Assembly (NCBI GenBank): GCA_019636675.1
Contig: JAHBXC010000004.1
Coordinates: 95,989 to 159,988 of the forward strand
Length of the DNA: 64,000 bases
From: Phycisphaeraceae bacterium
Lineage (GTDB): Bacteria; Planctomycetota; Phycisphaerae; Phycisphaerales; UBA1924
Direction of reading: 5' to 3'
The notes beneath the pieces are model-generated. The model did not search any database, had not been told where the DNA came from, and saw only the letters and a list, made by a program, of their open reading frames with translations. How positions within the stretch are numbered: position 1 is the stretch's first letter; every line of letters starts with the position of its first letter. This document shows, piece after piece, positions 46,432-53,767 of the stretch. The position numbers and the translations under genes were made by a program.

Positions 46432-46460
46432 CACCGCAGAGGTCGCAGAAAGCACGGAGG
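46432..46460. repeat. CGCAGAGG-type degenerate short repeat
   Basis: CACCGCAGAGGTCGCAGAAA followed by GCACGGAGG: three degenerate copies of a 9-nt CGCAGAGGN unit. Similar strings are scattered in intergenic DNA of many bacteria, including planctomycetes. It is part of the 313-nt gene-free stretch 46363-46675, whose remainder holds the REP-like palindrome and a pyrimidine-rich tract. Confidence 0.5.
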
Positions 46461-46475
46461 AAGAAGTAAGAGTGG

Positions 46476-46506
46476 GTGGCGTGGTACGGGCGCAGCCCGT
46501 GCCACG
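46476..46506. repeat. REP-like palindrome, copy 1
   Basis: A 31-nt unit beginning GTGGCGTGGTACGGGCGCAG and ending GTGCCACG; outer bases CGTGG/CCACG and inner CGGGC/GCCCG pair. A second copy at 49799-49829 differs at six positions but keeps the ends and folding. Confidence 0.6.
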
Positions 46507-46675
46507 GTGTTCTGCCTCCGCTCCGAATCCCCTCCCTCCCCTACGCGCTGCGTGGGGGAGGCCAGGTGATGGCTACCCCTCCTCCGGGCTTCCCTTCTGC
46601 CTTTCTCTCTCTCTTTTCTTCCCCCCCCCTCCCGCTCGCGGGAGTGGGCATGGGGAGGGTCTTGAGGCCCGCCCC

Positions 46676-46891
46676 TCACCCCTCGCTGACCACCCCGATC
46701 GCCACGCGCAGCACGATGTACGCGCCGAAGAGCAGCGCCATCGCGCCCAGCACCAGCGACTGCGCCTCCTGCCGCTCTCCCAGCCGCTTTTTGGCCATCG
46801 CCTTGCGCAGCAGCAGCGCGCCGGCGCCGATCATCGCCGCGAGGAGGGCAAAGAGCGCGACGCCGATCATGGTGCGATGGTGGGGCTGCAT
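46676..46891 (-). CDS. Small two-helix membrane protein, copy A
   Basis: 71 residues with two transmembrane helices (about 8-27 and 45-65) joined by a short basic loop, RKAMAKKRLGERQEAQSL, expected in the cytoplasm. No known family. It is 56 nt after a similar gene on the same strand (46948-47157) with the same layout and a matching loop-to-helix segment, so the two look like a tandem duplication. Confidence 0.6.
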   Translation of the reverse strand: MQPHHRTMIGVALFALLAAMIGAGALLLRKAMAKKRLGERQEAQSLVLGAMALLFGAYIVLRVAIGVVSEG

Positions 46892-46947
46892 GGGCGATCT
46901 CTCAGGGGTTCACAGAGGGTAGTGCGCCGCCGCCGCGCCGTCGTCGC

Positions 46948-47157
46948 TCACCCCAACACCCCGGCCGCCGCGCGCAGCAGCAGGAACCCGCACCCGAGCG
47001 CCAGCGCGCCCCACAGCGTCATCATCTGCCCCTCGCGCCGCTTGCCGATCTGCGTCTTCCCGGCCCCGCGGACGAGCAGCAGCATCCCCGCCAACGCCGC
47101 GACCGCCGCCAACACGAGCAGCCCCACGGCGATGATGACACGATCCCGCTCGGACAT
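46948..47157 (-). CDS. Small two-helix membrane protein, copy B
   Basis: 69 residues; two transmembrane helices (about 7-28 and 45-66) and a basic loop VRGAGKTQIGKRREGQMM. The ATG at 47157 is chosen over a GTG five codons upstream because GGAGG lies 8 nt before it. Paralogue of the following gene; function unknown. It diverges from rnr. Confidence 0.6.
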   Translation of the reverse strand: MSERDRVIIAVGLLVLAAVAALAGMLLLVRGAGKTQIGKRREGQMMTLWGALALGCGFLLLRAAAGVLG

Positions 47158-47276
47158 CAGCGAACCCTCCACACACGACGCCCCAGAATAAAGCTCGCCC
47201 GCGCCGCGTCAACCCGCGACCGCCAGCCGTGAAATCCCAGTCATCGCCGCCGAAAGGACACAAATCCGCGGCGCCC

Positions 47277-47282
47277 TACACT
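47277..47282 (+). promoter_or_regulatory. Leaderless-type -10 element of rnr
   Basis: TACACT ends 6 nt before the ATG at 47289 (spacer CTCCCC), supporting that start rather than the GTG at 47229. Confidence 0.5.
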
Positions 47283-47288
47283 CTCCCC

Positions 47289-49763
47289 ATGCCCCTCCGC
47301 TTCCAACGCCCCATCCTGCAGCATGTCCGCCACCGCAACTACGAGCCGGGCGACATCTACCAGCTCGCCGAGGACCTCTCCGTCCCCAAGGACGAGATCC
47401 CCGACTTCCGCGCCGCCATATCCATCCTCGTCGAGGAAGGCCAGCTGATCGTCGGCGAGGACAACCTCGTCCGCCTGCCCCCCATCGGCGCCGAGCTCGT
47501 CGGCTTCTTCAAGAAGAACCCCAAGGGCTTCGGCTTCATCATCCCGCGCGACGCCAACGAGCACGGCGACCTCTTCGTGCCCCCCGGCGACACCGGCGAC
47601 GCCATCACCGGCGACCTCGTCCGCGCCAAGGTCGTCCGCCAGAAGGGGCGCAACCAGCCCGGGCAGTCGCCCTTCGTGGGCGTCATCGTCGAGGTCCTCG
47701 AGCGCAAGCAGTCCGCCTTCACCGGCGAACTCGTCAAGCGCGGCGGCTCGTTCTATGTCCAGCCCGACGGCAAACTGCTGACAGACCTGATCTCCGTGAA
47801 GGATGTCGGCGCCAAGAACGCCGTCGAGGGCGACAAGGTCGTCTTCGAGCTCCTCCACGCGCCCGAGGGCCAGATGCTGGGCGAGGGCGTGATCACCGAG
47901 GTGCTCGGCAAGTCGGGCGCGCCCGATGTCGAGACCGCCGCCGTCATCGCCGCGTACAACCTGTCGGAGGAGTTCCCCGAGGACTGCCTGCGCCAGGCGC
48001 GCGAGGCCGCCGCCCGCTACGACGAAGAGGTCGACTACGCGATCAAGCAGGGCAAGGGCTTCGACAAGTTCGGCGGGCGCGAGGACATCACCAAAGAGTT
48101 CATCCTCACGATCGACCCGCCCGACGCGCGCGACTTCGACGATGCGCTCTCGATCTCGCGCACCAAGGACGGCGGCTGGCGCCTGGGCGTGCACATCGCC
48201 GATGTCGCGCACTTCATCCCCGAGGGTTCGCCCCTCGACCTTGAGGCCAAGGAACGCGGCAACTCGACCTACCTCCCGCGCGTCGTGCTGCCCATGCTGC
48301 CCGAGCTGCTCTCCAACGGCATCTGCTCGCTGCAGGAGCGCGTGCCGCGCTACGCCAAGTCGGCGTTCATGGAGTACAACAAGGACGGCAAGGTCCTGCG
48401 TTCGGGCTTCTCGAGCACCTGCATCAACTCATTCAAGCGACTGACCTATCTCGAGGCCCAGGCGCTGATCGACGGGAACAAGGAAGAGGCGAAGAAGCAC
48501 GCCAAGACCGAGCCGAACTACACCGAGGAACTGCTCGACGCGCTGCACATGCTCAACGAGCTCTCGAAGGTCATCATGCGCCGGCGCATGAAGCAGGGCA
48601 TGATCCGGCTCGACCTGCCCCAGGTCGAACTGATCTTCGAAGATGTGCCCGGGCGCGCCGCCAGGGTCATCGACGCCGAGCCCGAGGACGACGCGTACAC
48701 GCACACGCTCATCGAGATGTGCATGGTCGAGGCCAACGAGGCCTCCGCCCGCCTCTTCGAACGGCTCGGCGTGCCACTGCTGCGCCGAATCCACCCCGAG
48801 CCGGCGCCCGGCGCGATGGACGACCTGCGCCAGTCCTTCAGCGTCGCGGGCGTGCGCATCCCCAAGAGCCCCTCACGCGAAGAACTCCAGTCGATCCTCG
48901 AGAACACCCGCGGCACGCCCGCCGCCCGCGCGATCCACTTCGCGATCCTCCGCACGCTCACCAAGGCCGAGTATTCCCCAGCGCTCATCGGGCACTTCGC
49001 GCTCGCCAGCGAGGCGTACGCGCACTTCACCTCGCCCATCCGGCGCTACCCCGACCTCACGGTGCACCGCGCGCTGGCCGCCTACCTCGCGCGCACCGAG
49101 AACGGCAGCAAGCCGCCCCACGACGAGAACGAGCAGAAGCGCATGGGCGCCAAACTCCGGGAAGTTCTGCCCAGCGAGCACGACCTCGTGACGGTCGGGC
49201 GCCACTGCTCCAACACCGAGGTGAACTCCGCGGGCGCCGAGCGCGAACTCCGCAACTTCCTCGTGCTGCAACTGCTCAGCGAGCACCTGGGCGAGCCCTT
49301 CGAGGGTGTCGTCACGGGCGTCTCGCCCGCCGGCGTGTTCGTGCAGCTCGACAAGTTCCTCGTCGAGGGGCTCGTGAAGTCGCAGGACCTTCCCGTGAAA
49401 CTCCCCGACGGGCGCATCGTCAGCGGGCGCTGGCGCATCGACGACAAGAGCGGCTCGCTCGTCGAGCAGTCCACCGGGCGCTCGTACAGCATGGGCGACA
49501 AGATCGTCATCGCGATCGCGGCGGTCGACCTGCCGCGCCGCCAGATGGAACTGATCGTCGCCGACGCCGACGCGCGCGAGGCGGGCAAGGACAAGAAGAT
49601 CCACCTGAAACTCGGCGCCGAGGGCGGGGGCGTGGCGAAGGCGGAGGGCGCGGGCTTCAAGGGCATGACCGGCGCGCAGAAGCGCTCGAAGCGCTCCAAG
49701 AGCCGCGACAAGAAGAAGGGGGATTTCCGGAGCGACAGGAAGGACAAGGGGAAGAGGCAATAG
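47289..49763 (+). CDS. rnr: 3'-5' exoribonuclease R
   Basis: 824 residues. A winged-helix N-terminus (about 10-60), two cold-shock domains (GFGFIIPRDANEHGDLFVPP, then AFTGELVKRGGSFYVQPD), the RNB catalytic domain with ILTIDPPDARDFDDALSISR (four catalytic Asp), HFTSPIRRYPDLTVHRALAA, and an S1 domain near the C-terminus (EGVVTGVSPAGVFVQLDKFL). The last 30 residues are a Lys/Arg-rich tail typical of RNase R. It degrades structured RNA. The stop is followed by a GGCAATGGGCAATGGGG string and a REP-like palindrome. Confidence 0.95.
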   Translation: MPLRFQRPILQHVRHRNYEPGDIYQLAEDLSVPKDEIPDFRAAISILVEEGQLIVGEDNLVRLPPIGAELVGFFKKNPKGFGFIIPRDANEHGDLFVPPGDTGDAITGDLVRAKVVRQKGRNQPGQSPFVGVIVEVLERKQSAFTGELVKRGGSFYVQPDGKLLTDLISVKDVGAKNAVEGDKVVFELLHAPEGQMLGEGVITEVLGKSGAPDVETAAVIAAYNLSEEFPEDCLRQAREAAARYDEEVDYAIKQGKGFDKFGGREDITKEFILTIDPPDARDFDDALSISRTKDGGWRLGVHIADVAHFIPEGSPLDLEAKERGNSTYLPRVVLPMLPELLSNGICSLQERVPRYAKSAFMEYNKDGKVLRSGFSSTCINSFKRLTYLEAQALIDGNKEEAKKHAKTEPNYTEELLDALHMLNELSKVIMRRRMKQGMIRLDLPQVELIFEDVPGRAARVIDAEPEDDAYTHTLIEMCMVEANEASARLFERLGVPLLRRIHPEPAPGAMDDLRQSFSVAGVRIPKSPSREELQSILENTRGTPAARAIHFAILRTLTKAEYSPALIGHFALASEAYAHFTSPIRRYPDLTVHRALAAYLARTENGSKPPHDENEQKRMGAKLREVLPSEHDLVTVGRHCSNTEVNSAGAERELRNFLVLQLLSEHLGEPFEGVVTGVSPAGVFVQLDKFLVEGLVKSQDLPVKLPDGRIVSGRWRIDDKSGSLVEQSTGRSYSMGDKIVIAIAAVDLPRRQMELIVADADAREAGKDKKIHLKLGAEGGGVAKAEGAGFKGMTGAQKRSKRSKSRDKKKGDFRSDRKDKGKRQ

Positions 49764-49798
49764 GCAGTCGGCAATGGGCAATGGGGAAGAGGGGTGGG

Positions 49799-49829
49799 GT
49801 GGCGTGGTGCACGCGCAGCGGGCGCCACG
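49799..49829. repeat. REP-like palindrome, copy 2
   Basis: Begins GTGGCGTGGTGCACGCGCAG and ends GCGCCACG; same length and outer stem as the copy at 46476, with six differences, several on both sides of the stem. It lies between rnr and uvrC, downstream of the purine-rich string 49757-49791. Confidence 0.6.
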
Positions 49830-49858
49830 ACGCTTGGTCCCGGTCGTCGCATTACTCG

Positions 49859-49864
49859 TATGAT
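49859..49864 (+). promoter_or_regulatory. Leaderless-type -10 element of uvrC
   Basis: TATGAT ends 5 nt (CCCCC) before the GTG start at 49870; no ribosome site. Confidence 0.55.
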
Positions 49865-49869
49865 CCCCC

Positions 49870-51267
49870 GTGAGTCAGCCGCACACCGGCGAGCCCGAAC
49901 CCATCCCGGATCCGCTCGTTTCGAGCGGGGGTGAACCCCCTCGCGACGAGCGGCTTGTTCGTCTTTTGAAGAAGGCCCGCTCGCTGGGCGCGACGCCCGG
50001 GGTCTACCTGATGAAGGACGAGAAGGGCGTGGTGCTCTATGTCGGCAAGGCCGCCCGCCTGCGCGACCGGGTGTCGTCGTACTTCGTGCCCAGCGCGGAA
50101 CTCGGCCACCTGAAGTCGTCGATGCTCGACCTGGTCGAGGACTTCGAGACCCTCGACTGCGAGACCGAGTGGGAGGCGCTGCTCACCGAGAACCGGCTGA
50201 TCAAGGACATCCACCCGAAGTTCAATGTCCGGCTGACCGACGACAAGACCTTCCCCTACCTCGCCGTCACGGTGCGCGAGGACTTCCCGCGCGTGTTCGT
50301 GACGCGCAACCCGACCGACCCGGAGATCAGGGGCGCCAAGATCTTCGGCCCCTTCACGAGCGCCTACGCGCTGCGCGAGGCGGTCACGCTGCTGCAGCGC
50401 GTGTTCAGGTTCCGCACCTGCACGCTCGATATCGCCGAGAACGACCCGAAGAACCGCTTCTTCCGGCCCTGCATCCTCTACAACATCCACCAGTGCACCG
50501 CGCCGTGCGCCGACAAGGTCTCCAAACCCGCCTACCGCGAGGACATCGACCGGCTGGTGAAGTTCCTGGGGACGAAGCGCTCGGTGATGCTGCGCGAGAT
50601 GCGCGAGGAGATGGAGGCGGCGTCGCGCGTGCTGGCGTTCGAGCGCGCCGCGACGCTGCGCGACCAGATCAAAGCGATCGAGAAACTCGACGAGCGCGCC
50701 TCGAAGCGCGACGGCTGGCAGCCGGAGTCCGAGGTCCTGATCGAGAACCCGAAGAAGGCGCTGGTCTCGCTGCAGAAGGCGCTGGGGATGGACGCGCCGA
50801 TCCGGTGTCTCGAAGCGATCGACATCGCGCACCTGCAGGGGGGCGAGACCGTCGGCAGCAAGGTCTGCTTCGTCGACGGGCGCCCGCTCAAGAACGAGTA
50901 CCGGCGCTACAAGATCACGAGCGCCGACAACGACGATTACGCGTCGATCCGCGAGGTCGTCTCCCGGCGCTACCGCGAGGCGGGCGAGGGGCACGAGTTG
51001 TACCCCGATGTGATCCTCATCGACGGCGGGCTGGGCCAGTTGCACGCCGCGATGGAGGCGTTCGCGACGCTCGATGTGAAACCCCCGATGGTGATCTCGC
51101 TCGCGAAGCGCGAGGAACTGATCTATACGCAGGAGCGCAGCGAGCCGATCCGGCTGTCGCGCACCAACGCCGGGCTGAAACTCTGCCAGGCGATCCGCGA
51201 CGAGGCGCACCGCTTCGCGCAGCACTACCACCACATCCTGCGCCGGAAGAAGACGCTGGAGGAGTAG
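49870..51267 (+). CDS. uvrC: Excinuclease ABC subunit C lacking the HhH domain
   Basis: 465 residues against ~600 in standard UvrC. The GIY-YIG nuclease domain is intact (GVYLMKDEKGVVLYVGKAARL with Tyr and Arg), as are the Cys-rich RPCILYNIHQCTAPC, the UVR segment (ASRVLAFERAATLRDQIKAI) and the RNase H-like second nuclease domain (CLEAIDIAHLQG, PDVILIDGGLGQLHAA, RDEAHRFAQHYH with catalytic Asp/His). It ends at RRKKTLEE, where the tandem helix-hairpin-helix domain would begin. No remnant of that domain or frameshift is seen in the 38 nt before the next gene. UvrC makes both incisions in nucleotide excision repair. Confidence 0.92.
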   Translation: MSQPHTGEPEPIPDPLVSSGGEPPRDERLVRLLKKARSLGATPGVYLMKDEKGVVLYVGKAARLRDRVSSYFVPSAELGHLKSSMLDLVEDFETLDCETEWEALLTENRLIKDIHPKFNVRLTDDKTFPYLAVTVREDFPRVFVTRNPTDPEIRGAKIFGPFTSAYALREAVTLLQRVFRFRTCTLDIAENDPKNRFFRPCILYNIHQCTAPCADKVSKPAYREDIDRLVKFLGTKRSVMLREMREEMEAASRVLAFERAATLRDQIKAIEKLDERASKRDGWQPESEVLIENPKKALVSLQKALGMDAPIRCLEAIDIAHLQGGETVGSKVCFVDGRPLKNEYRRYKITSADNDDYASIREVVSRRYREAGEGHELYPDVILIDGGLGQLHAAMEAFATLDVKPPMVISLAKREELIYTQERSEPIRLSRTNAGLKLCQAIRDEAHRFAQHYHHILRRKKTLEE

Positions 51268-51304
51268 GGAGCGGGGCAGTGTGCGGGGTTGTATGCTTTC
51301 GGAT

Positions 51305-51748
51305 ATGCGACGGCTCTGCTCCATCTCGCTTGCGGCGTGCGTCCTCGCGACGGGGTGCTCGTCAGTGCGCGAATTCGATGTCCGCGTGGTGAACGCCGAC
51401 TCGCGCGAGCCGGCGCAGGGCGTCCGCGTGCGCGCCATCTCGCTCAATTCCGGGCTGGTGCCCCTGCCCCTCAACTCCGCCACGATCGACGAGGCGCTCT
51501 CGCTCGATGCCGTCGAGGAAGCGGCCTCAACGAACCGTGACGGCGTCGCGTCGCTTCGACTGCGCACGAAGGCGCCCTACCTCCTCGAACTCTCCCCGCC
51601 CCCGATGCTCGCGTTCGAGTCCGACAACCCAGCGTGGGCGGCGCCCCCGATGCGCTTCCGCTTCGACACGCGCACCCGAGAGATCACGACCTTCCCACCC
51701 ACCGCCAACACCCGCTGGTGGCCCTACGCGCTGGAGAACGCCCGATGA
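51305..51748 (+). CDS. Lipoprotein with carboxypeptidase-regulatory-like fold
   Basis: 147 residues. Signal with lipobox ATGC (about residue 18). The mature part FDVRVVNADSREPAQGVRVR ... STNRDGVASLRLR has the VxVxxADxxxPxxGVxV...TxxDGxaxL pattern of transthyretin-like/CarboxypepD_reg or prealbumin-like domains. The ATG at 51305 has TATGCT 7 nt upstream (51292-51297), another leaderless-type arrangement; ATG 51293 is an alternative. The next gene overlaps its stop as ATGA. Confidence 0.7.
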   Translation: MRRLCSISLAACVLATGCSSVREFDVRVVNADSREPAQGVRVRAISLNSGLVPLPLNSATIDEALSLDAVEEAASTNRDGVASLRLRTKAPYLLELSPPPMLAFESDNPAWAAPPMRFRFDTRTREITTFPPTANTRWWPYALENAR

Positions 51749-52164
51749 ACCGAGCCGTCACGCTGTCGATCGGGTGGCTCGCGGCCCTGCTGCTGACGGG
51801 CTGCGGCTACACCTACGCGCCGCTCACGGTCGAGGTGCGTGAACGCCTGACCGAGCGCCCCGTCGAGGGCGCGACCGTCTTCATCGATTACGCGCGCACC
51901 ATCAACCCGGCCCCGCCGACCACCGCCGAGGGCGTCACCGACCAGGACGGCGCGGTCACGCTCATCGCGGCGACGTACAACCGGCTCGTCGTCACCGTCA
52001 CGCCCCCGGGCGTGGGCGAGGTCCGGCACGTCTTCGCCGCCGACCACCCGGCCGCGTACGGGCCCTCGTCGTGGATCAACACCTTCACCGATGTGCGAGG
52101 CGACCCGGCGCGCGTCGTGATCCGCGTGCTGCCGGCTCGTGCGCCGGCGCCGAACCCGGACTAA
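51745..52164 (+). CDS. Lipoprotein, partner of the preceding gene
   Basis: 139 residues. Signal ending in lipobox LTGC (residue 20), then TVEVRERLTERPVEGATVFI ... GVTDQDGAVTLIAATYNRLV, the same kind of beta-sandwich pattern (GAxV...TDQDGxVxL) as the upstream lipoprotein. The two genes overlap by 4 nt and probably arose by duplication and act together in the envelope. The C-terminus is Pro/Ala-rich. Confidence 0.72.
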   Translation: MNRAVTLSIGWLAALLLTGCGYTYAPLTVEVRERLTERPVEGATVFIDYARTINPAPPTTAEGVTDQDGAVTLIAATYNRLVVTVTPPGVGEVRHVFAADHPAAYGPSSWINTFTDVRGDPARVVIRVLPARAPAPNPD

Positions 52165-52173
52165 GTCGGCGCG

Positions 52174-53082
52174 TCACCGCGCGGCGCGTTCGCGGTCCGA
52201 GACGACCTCAGGGAAAGGGAGGCCTTCCTCACCCTCCGCGTCGCCGGGCTCCTCGCGCTCGTCGTCGGGCTCGTCGGCGTTGGCAGGGGCCTCGCCGAAG
52301 ATGGCGCTCCCGACGCGCACCAGATTGGAGCCCTCCTCGATCGCGACCTCGAAATCGCCCGACATGCCCGTCGAGAGGATGTTGAATCGCCCGTCGGAGT
52401 AGCCGCGCTTCCGCATCTCTTCGAAGAGCTCGCGAAGGCGCTGGAACGCCGGGCGCGCGTCCTCGGGGTTGTCGCTGTAGGCGGCCATGGTCATCAGGCC
52501 GCGGAGGCGCACGTTGACCATGCTCTCGATCTGCTCGGCGAGGGGCATGGCGGCGGCGATCGCGATCCCGCCCTTCTGCGCCTCGAACGAGCAGTTGACC
52601 TGGAGCAGCACCTCCACAGGTTCCTTGCGTTTGACGGCGAAGGCGTGGATCTCTTCCGCGAGGCGCAGGTTGTCGACGGTGTGGATCAGGCGCGACAGCT
52701 CGATGGCCTTCTTGACCTTGTTGCGCTGGAGCGTCCCGATCATGTGCCAGCGCACGCCCTCGCTGGCCGCGGCGCTGCTCGCGCCCTCCCCGGCGACGCC
52801 CTTGAGGGTGCGGGCCCGGGCGAGGAACTCCTCCGCCATCGCGGCCCGCTGCACGAGGTTCTGCACCCGGTTCTCGCCGAAGTCGCGGTGCCCCATCGCG
52901 ATCAGATCGCGGATCTGCGACGGGTCGGCGTGCTTCGTCACCGCGACCAGCATCACATCGGACCCGTTGCGTCCGATCCGGGAGGCGGCCCTCGCGATGC
53001 GCGCCCGGACGGTCTCGTACCGCTCGCGCAGCACGGGGTCGCCCACGCCTGGGCCCTGTCGGTTGTCGGTCTCGGTCGGCAT
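52174..53082 (-). CDS. yggS: PLP homeostasis protein YggS/PLPBP
   Basis: 302 residues. MLVAVTKHADPSQIRDLIAM contains the pyridoxal-phosphate Lys, FGENRVQNLVQR follows, then HMIGTLQRNKVKKAIELSRL, LQVNCSFEAQKGG, LRGLMTMAAYS and FNILSTGMSGDFEVAIEEGS, the family end block. It balances vitamin B6 pools. An Ala/Ser-rich insert (about residues 94-108) and an acidic 45-residue C-terminal tail are extra. GGAGG precedes the ATG. Confidence 0.93.
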   Translation of the reverse strand: MPTETDNRQGPGVGDPVLRERYETVRARIARAASRIGRNGSDVMLVAVTKHADPSQIRDLIAMGHRDFGENRVQNLVQRAAMAEEFLARARTLKGVAGEGASSAAASEGVRWHMIGTLQRNKVKKAIELSRLIHTVDNLRLAEEIHAFAVKRKEPVEVLLQVNCSFEAQKGGIAIAAAMPLAEQIESMVNVRLRGLMTMAAYSDNPEDARPAFQRLRELFEEMRKRGYSDGRFNILSTGMSGDFEVAIEEGSNLVRVGSAIFGEAPANADEPDDEREEPGDAEGEEGLPFPEVVSDRERAAR

Positions 53083-53271
53083 CGCGAATCCTCCGCGAGT
53101 CTCGTTCCGGGCGCCGTCGAGGGCGACCCATCGGGGCCGGGCGGGGCGCGTCCTGCGCCGGCGCTCGCCGCGACGACCCTATCGTACAGGCAACGGGTTC
53201 GGGCCGAAAGCGCCCGCTCGCGTTCTTCACCGATCATCCACCCCGGGCTCACCCACGGAGCGCACCGCCCC

Positions 53272-53760
53272 ATGACCACCGCCACGCACGAGACCCTCAC
53301 GCCCCGCGACACCCCGATCCGAGTCGGCGAGCTCGCCCCCGATTTCACCCTGCAGGACCAGGACCGCAAGGACGTGACCCTCAGCGAGCTGCTTGCGCAG
53401 GGCAAAGACGTCGTCCTTTCGTTCTACCCCTTCGACTTCAGCGCCGTGTGCTCGACCGAGATGGGCTGCTTCACACGCGACATCGCGAAGTTCAAGGACA
53501 AGGGCGCCGCCGTGGTGGGCATCTCCTGCGATTCGCCCTGGGCGCACAAGGCCTGGGCCGAGGCCATCGGCATCAGGATCCCCCTGCTCGCCGACCTGCA
53601 CCGCCAGGTGTGCCGCGCGTACGGGTTCTATTTCGCCCCGCTCAACGTCGCGTCCCGCGGCACCGTGGTCATCGGCCCCGACCGCAGGGTCAAGTGGGTC
53701 AACACCCGCGAACTCAAGGACGCGATCGACAACGACACGCTGCTCGCGGCGATCAGCTGA
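53272..53760 (+). CDS. Peroxiredoxin (AhpC/TSA family)
   Basis: 162 residues, thioredoxin fold. LSFYPFDFSAVCSTEMGCFTRD contains the peroxidatic Cys within the usual PxxxTxxCxxE region (here FSAVCSTE, so the Pro/Thr are replaced), plus a second Cys five residues later; VVGISCDSPWAHKAWAEAIG and LLADLHRQVCRAYGFY follow. It reduces peroxides. Coupled closely to gpmI (7 nt). Confidence 0.9.
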   Translation: MTTATHETLTPRDTPIRVGELAPDFTLQDQDRKDVTLSELLAQGKDVVLSFYPFDFSAVCSTEMGCFTRDIAKFKDKGAAVVGISCDSPWAHKAWAEAIGIRIPLLADLHRQVCRAYGFYFAPLNVASRGTVVIGPDRRVKWVNTRELKDAIDNDTLLAAIS

Positions 53761-53767
53761 GGCCGAC

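Noticed and set aside
47229..47289. GTG at 47229 as start of rnr
   Set aside because: The extra 20 residues look non-conserved and a TACACT hexamer lies 6 nt before the ATG at 47289; the earlier start cannot be fully excluded.
51240..51310. Frameshift in uvrC causing loss of the HhH domain
   Set aside because: No HhH-like residues in any frame after the stop; a lipoprotein gene starts 38 nt later.
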